Shown: positions 41,057-49,827 of the stretch, one piece after another | Layout of the letters: the number at the start of each line of letters is the position of its first letter | Numbering within the stretch: position 1 is the stretch's first letter | NCBI GenBank assembly: GCA_017470605.1 | Contig: JAFUYH010000041.1 | Location: 1 to 64,000 of the forward strand | DNA from: Treponema sp. | GTDB taxonomy: Bacteria; Spirochaetota; Spirochaetia; Treponematales; Treponemataceae | Direction of reading: 5' to 3' | DNA: 64,000 nucleotides | Made by a program: the position numbers and the translations under genes | The notes under the pieces: generated by a model | The model's database searches: none | What the model was told of the DNA's origin: nothing | What the model saw: only the letters and a program-made list of their open reading frames with translations

Positions 41057-42278
41057 TCAAGTTTTTACTCGCACGGTTCCGGTAAGCAGAAGTTGTGCAA
41101 ATGATTTTTTCTTTTGCTTTTCTTGTTCTATGCTCGATTTTAGCAATGCGATTTCTTTATCTGCGGTAGAAAGCACTTGGGCGATGATTTTTTGTTCAGG
41201 GAGAGAGGGGATTTCGATTGATAAATTACCAATTAAATCTGTACTTAAATTCTGCTGTTTTGTTCCCTGTGCATACCGAATTCCTATTGTCTGTCCATTC
41301 TGCAAATACCAATAATAAAAATACTCATTAGTCACCTTCTTAAAATTTGTAAAAGCCATACATGCCTGACTAATTGTACATTCAGTATTTATTATTGAAC
41401 ATGTTCCTCTTATTCCTGCGGCTTCCAAACCATAAATTGCAATTACTACCGTACCAGGCTTGTATATAGTGAGATTGCAATTTTCAGCACCTTTTTTTGA
41501 GATGTGTTCTTTTGTATCAGAAATATACTTTTGCTTTAATTCTCCACTTGTGAGCCATAAAATATTGCCATTAAAATTTTCAGTTTCATCTCGTCTTGGT
41601 GTTGAACCTGATGATATTTCAGCAACATTCTTAATTTTCTCTTTCTTCCATCCGCTCTTATCAATCACCACACCACCAAGCGAGAATTTTTCTTCACAAT
41701 CAGCATTTGTGTAAAGAACTTCCAGAAGTTTCTGCATGAGCCATTTTTTTTGTTGCTGTTTCTGTTCCAACAGCTCTTGTTTGAGAGAAATTATTCTATC
41801 TTGTTTGCAAAGAATTTCTGCAATTTTTTGCTGTTCTGCAAGCGGAGGAAAAGGAATATGCTGATTTTTCAGCACATCGTATTTTACGCTACGACCATCA
41901 CGAACACCTTCTACAGATGGAGCCATAGTTTGATTTATAAATCTATTTGAATGAAAAAGTGTATAAAGATATCCTGGTTCTGCTTGTATTTTAGTACGAA
42001 GAATTATATAAGCAGGACTAACAATACCTTCTTGATTTGCAATTTCAAGCCCCCCCCTCAAAACTTCGAAGATGTATAATAAAATCGTCTTTCTGTACAT
42101 ATTTATAATTAGAAAGACTATTTTTATCATAAATAATATCCCGTCCAGAATCTTTTCGCGGTACAGTTCCAACACCTTGAACAATAGTAAGAACTTCCGC
42201 ATCAGAATGATTTTTTTCAGACACCTCATCAAAGAGTTCAGAAAGTTTTATATATTTCCAACCATCAGGTAATTTCAT
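41057..42278 (-). CDS. hsdS: Type I specificity subunit HsdS, frame broken at a G8 tract (phase-variable)
   Basis: HsdS reads the bipartite DNA target. From ATG 42278 the protein runs to HLRSFEGG and stops after 77 codons. The downstream frame continues with LEIANQEGIVSPAYIILR, the first central conserved helix (AEQQKIAEILCKQD), a second target-recognition domain (IKNVAEISSGSTPRR) and the second repeat (PEQKIIAQVLSTADKEI). The break is at eight C on the plus strand (42050-42057); seven would join the frames into about 407 residues. The assembled sequence is thus phase-off. It overlaps the upstream membrane gene (ATGA). Confidence 0.9.
42050..42057 (-). repeat. Poly-G switch tract in hsdS
   Basis: Eight consecutive G residues on the coding strand (codons 74-76) place the rest of hsdS out of frame. 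With seven G the reading is SFEGGLEI, in good agreement with the family. Poly-G tracts of this length slip during replication and drive phase variation in several genera, including Treponema. Confidence 0.85.
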
Positions 42279-42916
42279 TTCTTATCCTCAAATGTTTTTT
42301 TATACGGAATCTGGGAAAACTTATTTGGAACATATGAAAACATACCTTTTCCAGAAATTCTTCTTATGCATCTAATACATGCATTTATATAACATAAAAT
42401 ATTTTTCTTATCTTGTTTTATATTAGGATTTAACTCTTTTAAGAGTTTATCCAAATTATCATTTAGCGAGTCAGGGCAATATAAAGTCATTTTTCCTTTG
42501 TTATCAATTATGAACTTTTCTAAATCTTTAGAATTGTTTTTATTGAGTAATGCATTTTCTCTTATACTAAGTAAAACAGTTGATAATTCTTCAAAAAAAT
42601 GAGCGTTATTCTGAAATTGTGTTTCCTGCTGGCTTATTTTATTTTTTAGGATAAAAGCAAAAGATGGAATAATAATAATTGTAACACATCCACTAACAAT
42701 TGACCTTATAGTGTTATCACTCTCATTCGGAAACAATTTTATATACACCAAAATCAAACAACATGCTAACAATGCCATAGACAAAAACACATAAAAGAGA
42801 GATGCATAATACGAAAAATCATATAGTGTATATTTTATCCATCGTATAAGTGGATGTTTTTCCATAAATGACATTCTTTCAGATTTCTTTTCATTACAGA
42901 GTTTGTTGTTTTTCAT
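42275..42916 (-). CDS. Two-helix membrane protein in the type I operon
   Basis: The 213-residue protein has two strong hydrophobic segments (SLFYVFLSMALLACCLILVY and IVSGCVTIIIIPSFAFIL), followed by a soluble part with mixed helices. It overlaps both neighbours by four bases (ATGA), so it is tightly coupled. Family unknown. With the gene at 42913 it may form a small accessory system carried by the operon. Confidence 0.6.
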   Translation of the reverse strand: MKNNKLCNEKKSERMSFMEKHPLIRWIKYTLYDFSYYASLFYVFLSMALLACCLILVYIKLFPNESDNTIRSIVSGCVTIIIIPSFAFILKNKISQQETQFQNNAHFFEELSTVLLSIRENALLNKNNSKDLEKFIIDNKGKMTLYCPDSLNDNLDKLLKELNPNIKQDKKNILCYINACIRCIRRISGKGMFSYVPNKFSQIPYKKTFEDKK

Positions 42917-43287
42917 TTTAAACCTCTAGCTAGTCCAAATATAATTTGTTTTGCAATATCTTTTTTGCATTCCCGTGCAAATGCGTACGCTGGAATGTAA
43001 TCATGAAAATGTTTCAATTTATTTTTGAGTTCAAAATCAGTCCAATTTGGAGCAGTTTCTGTTGCAATACTTTTTAGGCCTGAATTAAAATCTGAAATGG
43101 AATTCATACTTGTCTCATATTCACTCAGTAATTTTTGCACAAAAGAATATGCAGATTGATAATTGTAATTAATCAATTGATATTCACATGCTTGAATATA
43201 TTCTCTGTCATATGCAAATTCTTTGCTGGTTTTAAATAATTCCAATGCCTCATAAAATGCTTTTATCTGCATTTCTTCATTCGTCAT
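42913..43287 (-). CDS. Helical protein of unknown function in the type I operon
   Basis: The 124 residues are mostly helical and Tyr-rich (QACEYQLINYNYQSAYSFVQ), ending KDIAKQIIFGLARGLK. There is no membrane segment. It starts within the dinD stop (ATGA overlap) and its stop overlaps the following membrane gene. Family unknown. Confidence 0.55.
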   Translation of the reverse strand: MTNEEMQIKAFYEALELFKTSKEFAYDREYIQACEYQLINYNYQSAYSFVQKLLSEYETSMNSISDFNSGLKSIATETAPNWTDFELKNKLKHFHDYIPAYAFARECKKDIAKQIIFGLARGLK

Positions 43288-44129
43288 TTTTCCCCTCCAA
43301 TCATTTTTTTCTCATATTCTTTTTCAATCTGTCTTACACTTTTTTCTGGTGTTGGTAAATCTTCGGGCATTGTGCCGCCAAGTTCTTTGATGGTCTGACG
43401 AACTTTCTTTCCTACTTCAAAATGAGTTTTATTCGCTTCTGCTTTTCCTTGAATATGTTCACGCTTGAGTTTTTCTTCTGTCTGTGTTGCACGAAAAAGA
43501 TTTGCGGCAAGTTCTGTGCTTCCCATATAATCAAGAATATCCTGATTCTTTTTAAGTCCTTTTCGTTCTTTTATATCTTTTGCTTTTAGACCGTTATATA
43601 ATCCCATATAACCATAATTTTGAAAGATTGCATAATCACGAGGTTCTTTAATTCCTGCATCATGTGCTGCATCGGCCAAAGCCGAGTTATGGCGTTTCAT
43701 TTCATTGCGGATTGCAATACGCTTTTGTTCCTCTGAAAGACGTTCGTAATCTTCTATTAGTTCCTGCTGACGTGTTTTTACAGCAAAATATGTCTGGCCA
43801 AGCGCAATAATTTCTTTTCGCGGGTCACCATTCATAACTATCAGATAACATGCATAACGAGAAAGTTCATAATCTTCAACACTTCGTTTAGCATTAGAAC
43901 CAATATCAACCATTTTGCGCACCTCCGCAAAATGGTCTGCTACATTTTGTCCACTATTATAGCATGCTGTTTTAGCACGCTCTATTGCTTCTTTTAAATA
44001 TCGCCACTGAGAATATTCAAGTACGGACTGTAAATCACGTGCATACCAAAATTCCTGTCCATATTCATTTACATGCTTGATATTATCAAAAATATTTTCA
44101 TCACCCTCAAAATCAAAGAAAAAAAACAT
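43284..44129 (-). CDS. dinD: DNA damage-inducible protein D (DinD)
   Basis: The 281-residue protein has the DinD layout: EFWYARDLQSVLEYSQWRYL (Bro-N-like), ELSRYACYLIVMNGDP, and HNSALADAAHDAGI with YMGLYNGLKAKDIKERKG. DinD inhibits RecA activity in E. coli (family knowledge). ATG 44129 has GAGGAGG upstream. It is a frequent passenger between hsdM and hsdS. Confidence 0.9.
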   Translation of the reverse strand: MFFFFDFEGDENIFDNIKHVNEYGQEFWYARDLQSVLEYSQWRYLKEAIERAKTACYNSGQNVADHFAEVRKMVDIGSNAKRSVEDYELSRYACYLIVMNGDPRKEIIALGQTYFAVKTRQQELIEDYERLSEEQKRIAIRNEMKRHNSALADAAHDAGIKEPRDYAIFQNYGYMGLYNGLKAKDIKERKGLKKNQDILDYMGSTELAANLFRATQTEEKLKREHIQGKAEANKTHFEVGKKVRQTIKELGGTMPEDLPTPEKSVRQIEKEYEKKMIGGEK

Positions 44130-44178
44130 AAACAAACCTCCTCGTTTTCAGCAAGGCCAAAAAGATTGCCCCCGATAT

Positions 44179-45711
44179 TTACAATCCAAGTTCTTTCAAA
44201 TACCCAGCCATCTCTTTCTGCACCTGTGCAAGTTCACTTTCTATGCTGGCAATATTTTTCTGAACTTCCTTAATATCAACTGGTTCTTCTTCCTCAAAAG
44301 TATCAACATAACGCGGAATGTTAAGGTTATAGTCGTTTTCACGGATAAGGTCGCGGCTTACAAGTGCACTGTATTTTTCAACTGCTTCACGCTTATTGTA
44401 AGTATCAACGATTTTTGCAATATCTTCGTCACGCAGTATATTCTGATTCTTGCCTTTTTCAAAATGCCCTTCACCCGACGCATCGATAAAAAGAACATCA
44501 TCACGATTACGATTTTTTTTGAAAATCAATATACAGGCAGGAATACCCGTTCCATAAAAAAGATTTGCAGGAAGTCCTATTACGGCATCAAGAAGATTAA
44601 ACTCTATAATCTCCTTACGGATTTTTCCTTCACTTGCACCACGGAAAAGAACTCCATGTGGAAGCACGATTCCCATGCGTCCAGAATTATCATCAAGACT
44701 GTGAAGCATGTGCAGCACAAATGCATAATCTCCCTTAGAACTTGGTGGAACTCCCCATCCAAATCGACCATAAGGATCCATGGATGCTGTCATCTTTTCT
44801 TTTTTCTTTTCATCGTCTTTTTCAGCATTTGATAAAAATCCAGAATCCCACTTATCCAAACTGAACGGAGGATTTGCAACCCCAACCTGAAACTTCATCA
44901 AACAATCATTTTCGAGAGTCTGTGGATTTGAAAGAGTATCTCCCTGATAGATTTTTGCATCATCAACACCGTGCAAGAACATATTCATTGTACATAAAGC
45001 CCATGTCTGAGCATTTGCTTCCTGCCCATACACAGCACATTTTCCATCAGGAACTTCCTTGTATGCTTTAAGCAAAAGTCCACCAGAACCACAAGTTGGG
45101 TCATAGATTCGGTCATTTTCTTTTGGCTGAACAAGAAGTGCAAGCAGATGAGAAACCTGACTCGGTGTAAAAAACTCCCCGCCTTTTTTCCCAGCATCTG
45201 AAGCAAAATTGGCAATCATATATTCGTAAGCATCGCCAATTATATCTGCTGAAGAGAGCTGACTTGGACGCAAATCTAACTCTGAAAAGTCTTCAAGCAA
45301 ATTTTTAAGGATTGCATTCTTTTCTTTCTGATTTCCAAAATCAACCTGGGAATTGAAATCAATTGCCCGGAATACATTACGCAGTTTTGCAGAGTTTCGT
45401 TCCTCAATATGGCTCAACGCAACATTTATCATCTGACCAATCTGATTATTATTGCGCTCATTATACAAATAATCAAAAGTTGATTCCTTATCCACAAAAA
45501 AACGTTCGCGGTTCATTGCACGCTCAATTCTTACCACGTCTCCGTTATATTGAGTTTGATACGCGGCATATTTTTCTTTAGTAACATCGCTCAGGTATTT
45601 TACAAAGAGCATGGAAAGAATGTAATCCTTATAACGTGAACTGTCGATTTTTCCGCGAAATGTATCACATGCACTCCACAATGTCTTTTCAATATCATTT
45701 TTAGTTGTCAT
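44179..45711 (-). CDS. hsdM: Type I modification subunit HsdM
   Basis: This 510-residue N6-adenine methyltransferase has an N-terminal helical domain (DIEKTLWSACDTFRGKID), the SAM motif YDPTCGSGGLL near 201 and the catalytic NPPF near 277. It methylates the target with HsdS and forms the core of the restriction complex. It overlaps the preceding half-size hsdS by four bases (ATGA). All motifs are intact, so modification should work whenever a specificity subunit is available. Confidence 0.95.
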   Translation of the reverse strand: MTTKNDIEKTLWSACDTFRGKIDSSRYKDYILSMLFVKYLSDVTKEKYAAYQTQYNGDVVRIERAMNRERFFVDKESTFDYLYNERNNNQIGQMINVALSHIEERNSAKLRNVFRAIDFNSQVDFGNQKEKNAILKNLLEDFSELDLRPSQLSSADIIGDAYEYMIANFASDAGKKGGEFFTPSQVSHLLALLVQPKENDRIYDPTCGSGGLLLKAYKEVPDGKCAVYGQEANAQTWALCTMNMFLHGVDDAKIYQGDTLSNPQTLENDCLMKFQVGVANPPFSLDKWDSGFLSNAEKDDEKKKEKMTASMDPYGRFGWGVPPSSKGDYAFVLHMLHSLDDNSGRMGIVLPHGVLFRGASEGKIRKEIIEFNLLDAVIGLPANLFYGTGIPACILIFKKNRNRDDVLFIDASGEGHFEKGKNQNILRDEDIAKIVDTYNKREAVEKYSALVSRDLIRENDYNLNIPRYVDTFEEEEPVDIKEVQKNIASIESELAQVQKEMAGYLKELGL

Positions 45712-46307
45712 TTTACCGCTCCTTTTTTATTTATAATAAACTCAAAATTTTTATTCTCAAGGCAAAACTGATAAAGTTTTTCTTTTTCTGTTTTCAACCT
45801 TTCTAACAATTCCAGCTCTTTTCTTGCAGTCATATTAAAATCCGCAATTAATTTCTGTTCCCGTAAACTTGGAATCTCAATTTCCAAATCACAAAAATAT
45901 TGGGGTTTTATCGCCGCCAGCATATTTCCTGCACTGTTTTTGAAAATATCTCTCTTCACAGTTTCTGTATTCAAGAGCCAAAAAAGATACTCTGGCAAAA
46001 GTTTATCAGTGTAACATCTGATTATTACAAAATTTGATGATACAACCATACCATATGTTTTTTTATCAATTAAAACTGAAGTATAAGGCATACTTGTACG
46101 AACAATTACATCTCCAATTTCAGTCAGATACTCTTTATTTAACGATTCAACAGCATCAAAAATCCCCAAATCCCCCTCAGACACAGTAGCATCCGATTTT
46201 ATAGACTTTAAGGTCAAAAGAGAATATCTGTTTTCTGTTTTTTCTCGGGCCTGTTTTCTCGAAAGAACCAAACCGCTACGAATCTCTGCACAACAACCTA
46301 ATTGCAT
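45708..46307 (-). CDS. Half-size HsdS-like specificity protein (single recognition domain)
   Basis: The 199-residue protein has one target-recognition domain (CAEIRSGLVLSRKQA, then SLLTLKSIK) and one conserved helix region (IEIPSLREQKLIADFN, then ARKELELLERL). Full HsdS has two of each. It is the first gene of the type I operon and overlaps hsdM, so it is well placed to assemble with HsdM as a dimer when the full hsdS is switched off. The ATG is about six bases after the -10, so the mRNA is nearly leaderless. Confidence 0.8.
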   Translation of the reverse strand: MQLGCCAEIRSGLVLSRKQAREKTENRYSLLTLKSIKSDATVSEGDLGIFDAVESLNKEYLTEIGDVIVRTSMPYTSVLIDKKTYGMVVSSNFVIIRCYTDKLLPEYLFWLLNTETVKRDIFKNSAGNMLAAIKPQYFCDLEIEIPSLREQKLIADFNMTARKELELLERLKTEKEKLYQFCLENKNFEFIINKKGAVK

Positions 46308-46313
46308 GCTTAA

Positions 46314-46342
46314 AATATAATTCTTGAAAACTCAAAAGTCAA
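46314..46342 (-). promoter_or_regulatory. Promoter of the type I restriction operon
   Basis: On the minus strand TTGACT (46342-46337) and TATATT (46319-46314) are separated by exactly 17 bases. The start point falls on or next to the ATG at 46307. Confidence 0.75.
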
Positions 46343-46388
46343 GTAAAATATTTTGTTATGTATAATAAATAACATTACTAACCAAAAA

Positions 46389-46419
46389 TTTAGAGTGATT
46401 TACAAAAATCACTCTAAAA
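46389..46419 (-). terminator. Intrinsic terminator after the glycerol operon
   Basis: On the minus strand TTTTAGAGTGATTT pairs with AAATCACTCTAAA around a short loop and is followed by T residues. It ends the glp-type operon, whose last stop is at 46430. Confidence 0.8.
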
Positions 46420-46429
46420 CAATTTTATC

Positions 46430-46846
46430 TTACACCTTCCCCACATCAGCGCAGGCAATTACGTTTATGCCGGTTCCAAGCAAGTCGTACAAGAGGATGT
46501 CACCACGTTTTACAGGGGCCTTGCAGCTGGCACGTCGTACAACTTCCATGCACTGGAGCAGGCTTGACTTAGGAACTTCGCCCGCGGTTTTTACCGGCAC
46601 TACTGGAAGCTGGCCGCCCTCAACTTTTATTGTTGTTGTGAGTGTACGAGTCGGATTCTGCAATTCTTTTGAAGCGTACTGTTCGCCGCGTTTGCAGCCG
46701 TTGTCTTTTACGGAAAGAACTTTTTTGTGGCCGCCGGCGTCTGTTTCAACTTCTACTTCCATAGAACAGCCCATTGGGCAGATTATGCAGGTAAGAGGAA
46801 GCTTTTCGATTTTTGTCGCATTTGTCTGATTTGTATTTTCCATCAT
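46430..46846 (-). CDS. DUF1667 protein of the anaerobic glycerol-3-phosphate operon
   Basis: This 138-residue protein has LTCIICPMGCSMEVE and NGCKRGEQYA, the Cys set typical of DUF1667, and ends in LLYDLLGTGINVIACAD. DUF1667 genes regularly follow the two oxidoreductases of glycerol-3-phosphate oxidation; the Cys residues may hold an iron-sulfur cluster. It overlaps the preceding oxidoreductase by four bases. Confidence 0.88.
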   Translation of the reverse strand: MMENTNQTNATKIEKLPLTCIICPMGCSMEVEVETDAGGHKKVLSVKDNGCKRGEQYASKELQNPTRTLTTTIKVEGGQLPVVPVKTAGEVPKSSLLQCMEVVRRASCKAPVKRGDILLYDLLGTGINVIACADVGKV

Positions 46847-48135
46847 TCTGCCACCTCCTGTGGAAGCTGGATTGAAACGGTGATGTCGCCACCTGCACTT
46901 TCAATCTGATTTGGTGCAAGTTCAATCACCTGCATTTCGCCCGGGCGCACAACCTTTTTTCTGATTGATTTTAAAACCTCGTTGCCGCTGGAAACTTCTA
47001 CATACACATCCTTATAAACATCCGTAACACGGAACATGATTGAGACATTTCCATCCTGCTCGCGAGACTCAATATACTGAGGCACTGTGTAACGTACGCG
47101 GTTTCCAGGGCGAAGGATGATTTTTTCTCCGCTCGCTGTAATTTTTCCCTGAACGTATTTTGCGGCATTTTCTCCGGCGCGAAGACTTTCTGCAGTTACA
47201 AAGTCTACCAGGTCGTGAACATGAACTGTATTTCCGCAGGCAAAAATGCCCGGCACAGAAGACTGCATGTGTTCATTTACAACAGGCCCGCTTGTAGCAG
47301 AATCAATTGCAATTTTACAGCCGGATGCAATTTCGTTTTCCGGAATAAGGCCAACCGAAAGAAGCAGAGTATCACATTCAATAAACTCTTCGGTTCCGGC
47401 AATCGGCTTACGGTTAGAATCCACTGCAGCAACAGTAACTCCCTCTACCCGCTCCTTGCCATGAATCTTTACAATCGTGTGGCTGAACTTCAATGGAATA
47501 TTAAAGTTTTCTACACACTGAACAATATTTCGTCGCAGGCCCGAACTGAAAGGCATAACCTCGCAGACAAGCTTAACCTCGGCACCTTCCAGTGTGAGGC
47601 GTCTTGCCATAATCAGCCCGATATCACCCGAGCCAAGAATTACAACCTTGCGGCCGGGCATATAACCGTCGATATTTACAAAGCGCTGGGCAGCACCCGC
47701 AGTAAAAATACCGGCAGGGCGGGTTCCCGGAATGATAAGGGCACCGCGGGTTCTCTCACGGCAGCCGGTTGCGAGCACAACAGCCTTAGCCTTAATGTGC
47801 ATAAGGCCGTCCGTCGTGTTGATTGCCGTAACTCTATGTCCCTGGCCGGCAGCGCTTTCCTTTTCTACTTCGAGCACCATGGTGTCAGTTTTATATTCAA
47901 TTCCAAGCTGATTTACTTGGTCAGAAAAGCGGGCCGCATACTCAGGACCAGTCAGTTCTTCCCCAAAATAGTGAAGTCCAAAGCCGTTGTGAATACACTG
48001 CAAGAGGATTCCGCCAATTCTTGTATCACGCTCCAAAATCAGAATGCTATCTGTACCTGCTTTTTTTGCAGCAATTGCCGCCGCCATTCCGGCAGGGCCG
48101 CCACCTATTACAACAATGTCATATTTCAGTTCCAT
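46843..48135 (-). CDS. FAD-dependent pyridine nucleotide oxidoreductase (GlpB-like role)
   Basis: The 430-residue protein has an N-terminal FAD motif VVIGGGPAGMAAAIAAKKAG, the second dinucleotide fold VVILGSGDIGLIMARRL, and GIFACGNTVHVHDLVDFVT near the end. It has no CxxxC redox pair of thioredoxin reductase. In related operons it pairs with the GlpA-like dehydrogenase and DUF1667 to pass electrons from glycerol-3-phosphate. It lies 87 bases after the GlpA-like gene, with a palindromic repeat between. Confidence 0.87.
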   Translation of the reverse strand: MELKYDIVVIGGGPAGMAAAIAAKKAGTDSILILERDTRIGGILLQCIHNGFGLHYFGEELTGPEYAARFSDQVNQLGIEYKTDTMVLEVEKESAAGQGHRVTAINTTDGLMHIKAKAVVLATGCRERTRGALIIPGTRPAGIFTAGAAQRFVNIDGYMPGRKVVILGSGDIGLIMARRLTLEGAEVKLVCEVMPFSSGLRRNIVQCVENFNIPLKFSHTIVKIHGKERVEGVTVAAVDSNRKPIAGTEEFIECDTLLLSVGLIPENEIASGCKIAIDSATSGPVVNEHMQSSVPGIFACGNTVHVHDLVDFVTAESLRAGENAAKYVQGKITASGEKIILRPGNRVRYTVPQYIESREQDGNVSIMFRVTDVYKDVYVEVSSGNEVLKSIRKKVVRPGEMQVIELAPNQIESAGGDITVSIQLPQEVAE

Positions 48136-48154
48136 ATAATTCCATCCTATTATC

Positions 48155-48215
48155 TGTCATGCTGAACTCGTTTCAGCATCTATAATATTAGATTCCGAAT
48201 CCAGTTCGGAATGAC
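48155..48215. repeat. Bipartite GTCAT...ATGAC palindrome
   Basis: TGTCATGCTGAACTCG faces a TTTCAGCAT arm, then a linker, then GATTCCGAATCCAGTTCGG and AATGAC. It lies between the two oxidoreductase genes of the glycerol operon. The next gap of the same operon (49731) carries another copy. Confidence 0.8.
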
Positions 48216-48222
48216 TGGAAAG

Positions 48223-49704
48223 CTAGCGTGTCTTGCCCGTCAAAATGTATGAACAGCCACCGTTCTTTCTAACATCCGTCATAGGAATGCCAAGCTCGCG
48301 GCTCAAAATCTCAGTTACACGAGGTGAGCAGAAACCGCTCTGGCAGCGTCCCATTCCGGCTCTTGTTCGACGCTTTACGCCATCAAGATCCACAGCCCCA
48401 ACCGGAGACTTAATTGCCGCAACAATCTCGCCCTCGGTAATCATTTCACAGCGGCAGATGATTCTGCCATATAAAGGATTATCTTCAATCAGCTGGGCAC
48501 GGCGTTCATCATCTGCATCCTTAAAGGATTCAATTCCCTTACGCACACCAACAAAATCTGGGTTCTTCTCCCAAGCCTGCCCGCGGATTTTTTCTAAAAT
48601 ATCAGCCACATAAACTCCGATTGCAGGAGCAGCAGTTAGTCCCGGCGAACAGATTCCACCAACATTCACAAAGCCCTTCACAGAGCTATCCTCTTCAATA
48701 ATAAAATCATTTACAGGGGTGCCGTCTGCATTGTAAGCAAGGGCGCGCACACCCGCAAAGGAATTGATAATATTACGTCGCGGAATATCCGGAATTGTTT
48801 TTCCTGATTTTCTGAAAACCTCATCTTGTCCTGCAGCAGTTGTTTCAGTTGCAGTTTTGTCATCTCCATCGGCCGCTGTCGGACCAGAGAGAATATTTCC
48901 GTCCACGGTAGGTGTAACTAAGACTCCCTTACCCATTTTGTCCGGAGTTTGAAAAAGTGTGTGGCTGGCAAGATTTGCGCATTTATTATCAAGCAGATAG
49001 TATTCACCGCGGCGAGGCTTGATTACAAAATCTCTTGCCCCTGCCATTGCTGAAATTTGATCTGCATAAAGGCCTGCTGCATTTACCACGCACTTTGCCT
49101 GTATGTTGCTTTTTCCTGTGTGGATTGTAAAAAGCCCGGCTCCACCTTCAGCCCCGTCCGAGCCTTCGACTTTCTCAATTCCATGAACTTCAGTTTCGCG
49201 GAAGAGCTTTACACCGTTCATCACCGCATTTTCAGCAAAAGCCCAGGTTGCCATATAAGGGCTCACAATTCCCGCAGACTCAGCAAGCAGGGCACCGCAG
49301 GCTACCTCACTTACACTAGGTTCCAGCTTGTGAAGTTCATCTGCATCAATCACACGGAGAGCCGGCACCCCATTAGCCTGGCCCCGCTCATAAAGCTTTT
49401 GAACATGCTCCATGTCCTCTTCATTAAAAGCAATAACCAGAGAGCCATTATTCTTATAATCAAAATGAAGTGCCTTTGCCAGCTCCGGGTACATTGCAGC
49501 ACCCTCGACATTGAGCTTTGCCATCAGAGTGCCAGGCTTAGCATCAAACCCCGCATGAATAATTCCCGAGTTAGCCTTAGAAGTTCCGCAGGAAACATCA
49601 TCAGCCTTGTCTATCATGCAGACATTCAGTTTATATTTAGAAAGTTCGCGGGCAATACATGAACCTACAATTCCCGCTCCAATTATTGCAACATCATAAA
49701 TCAT
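48223..49704 (-). CDS. glpA: Anaerobic glycerol-3-phosphate dehydrogenase, GlpA-like with BFD domain
   Basis: This 493-residue FAD protein has GAGIVGSCIARELSKY at the start, SGIIHAGFDAKPG (substrate region), and a C-terminal BFD-like [2Fe-2S] domain with CRCEM near 417 and CQSGFC near 452. It oxidises glycerol-3-phosphate to dihydroxyacetone phosphate and hands electrons on to the partner oxidoreductase. ATG 49704 follows GAGG; the frame extends to 49734, but those bases belong to the upstream palindrome. Confidence 0.88.
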   Translation of the reverse strand: MIYDVAIIGAGIVGSCIARELSKYKLNVCMIDKADDVSCGTSKANSGIIHAGFDAKPGTLMAKLNVEGAAMYPELAKALHFDYKNNGSLVIAFNEEDMEHVQKLYERGQANGVPALRVIDADELHKLEPSVSEVACGALLAESAGIVSPYMATWAFAENAVMNGVKLFRETEVHGIEKVEGSDGAEGGAGLFTIHTGKSNIQAKCVVNAAGLYADQISAMAGARDFVIKPRRGEYYLLDNKCANLASHTLFQTPDKMGKGVLVTPTVDGNILSGPTAADGDDKTATETTAAGQDEVFRKSGKTIPDIPRRNIINSFAGVRALAYNADGTPVNDFIIEEDSSVKGFVNVGGICSPGLTAAPAIGVYVADILEKIRGQAWEKNPDFVGVRKGIESFKDADDERRAQLIEDNPLYGRIICRCEMITEGEIVAAIKSPVGAVDLDGVKRRTRAGMGRCQSGFCSPRVTEILSRELGIPMTDVRKNGGCSYILTGKTR

Positions 49705-49730
49705 AAACACCTCAATTTTGCATTCATACA

Positions 49731-49799
49731 TCATGCTGAACTTAATTCAGCATCTATAAGACTTATCAAAAGAGATTCCGAATCAAGTTCGGAATGACA
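49731..49799. repeat. Bipartite GTCAT...ATGAC palindrome
   Basis: TCATGCTGAACTTAATTCAG with its partner arm, a linker containing CTTATCAAAAGA, and GATTCCGAATCAAGTTCGG with ATGACAC. It has the same layout as the copy at 48155; the second hairpins are nearly identical. It lies between glpK and the GlpA-like gene. Confidence 0.8.
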
Positions 49800-49827
49800 C
49801 AGACATTAATTCGCAATGACACAGCAA

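Noticed and set aside
41057-42232. Separate second-half hsdS gene starting near 42232
   Set aside because: Its first 55 or so codons are the out-of-frame reading of the true N-terminal part; the G8 tract explains the split better.
44077-44832. Plus-strand frame of 251 codons opposite hsdM
   Set aside because: Antisense of HsdM motifs; no start signal or family features.
47215-48165. Long plus-strand frame (316 codons) opposite the FAD oxidoreductase
   Set aside because: Antisense shadow of a clear FAD/NAD protein; Cys/Asn/Arg-rich text without motifs.
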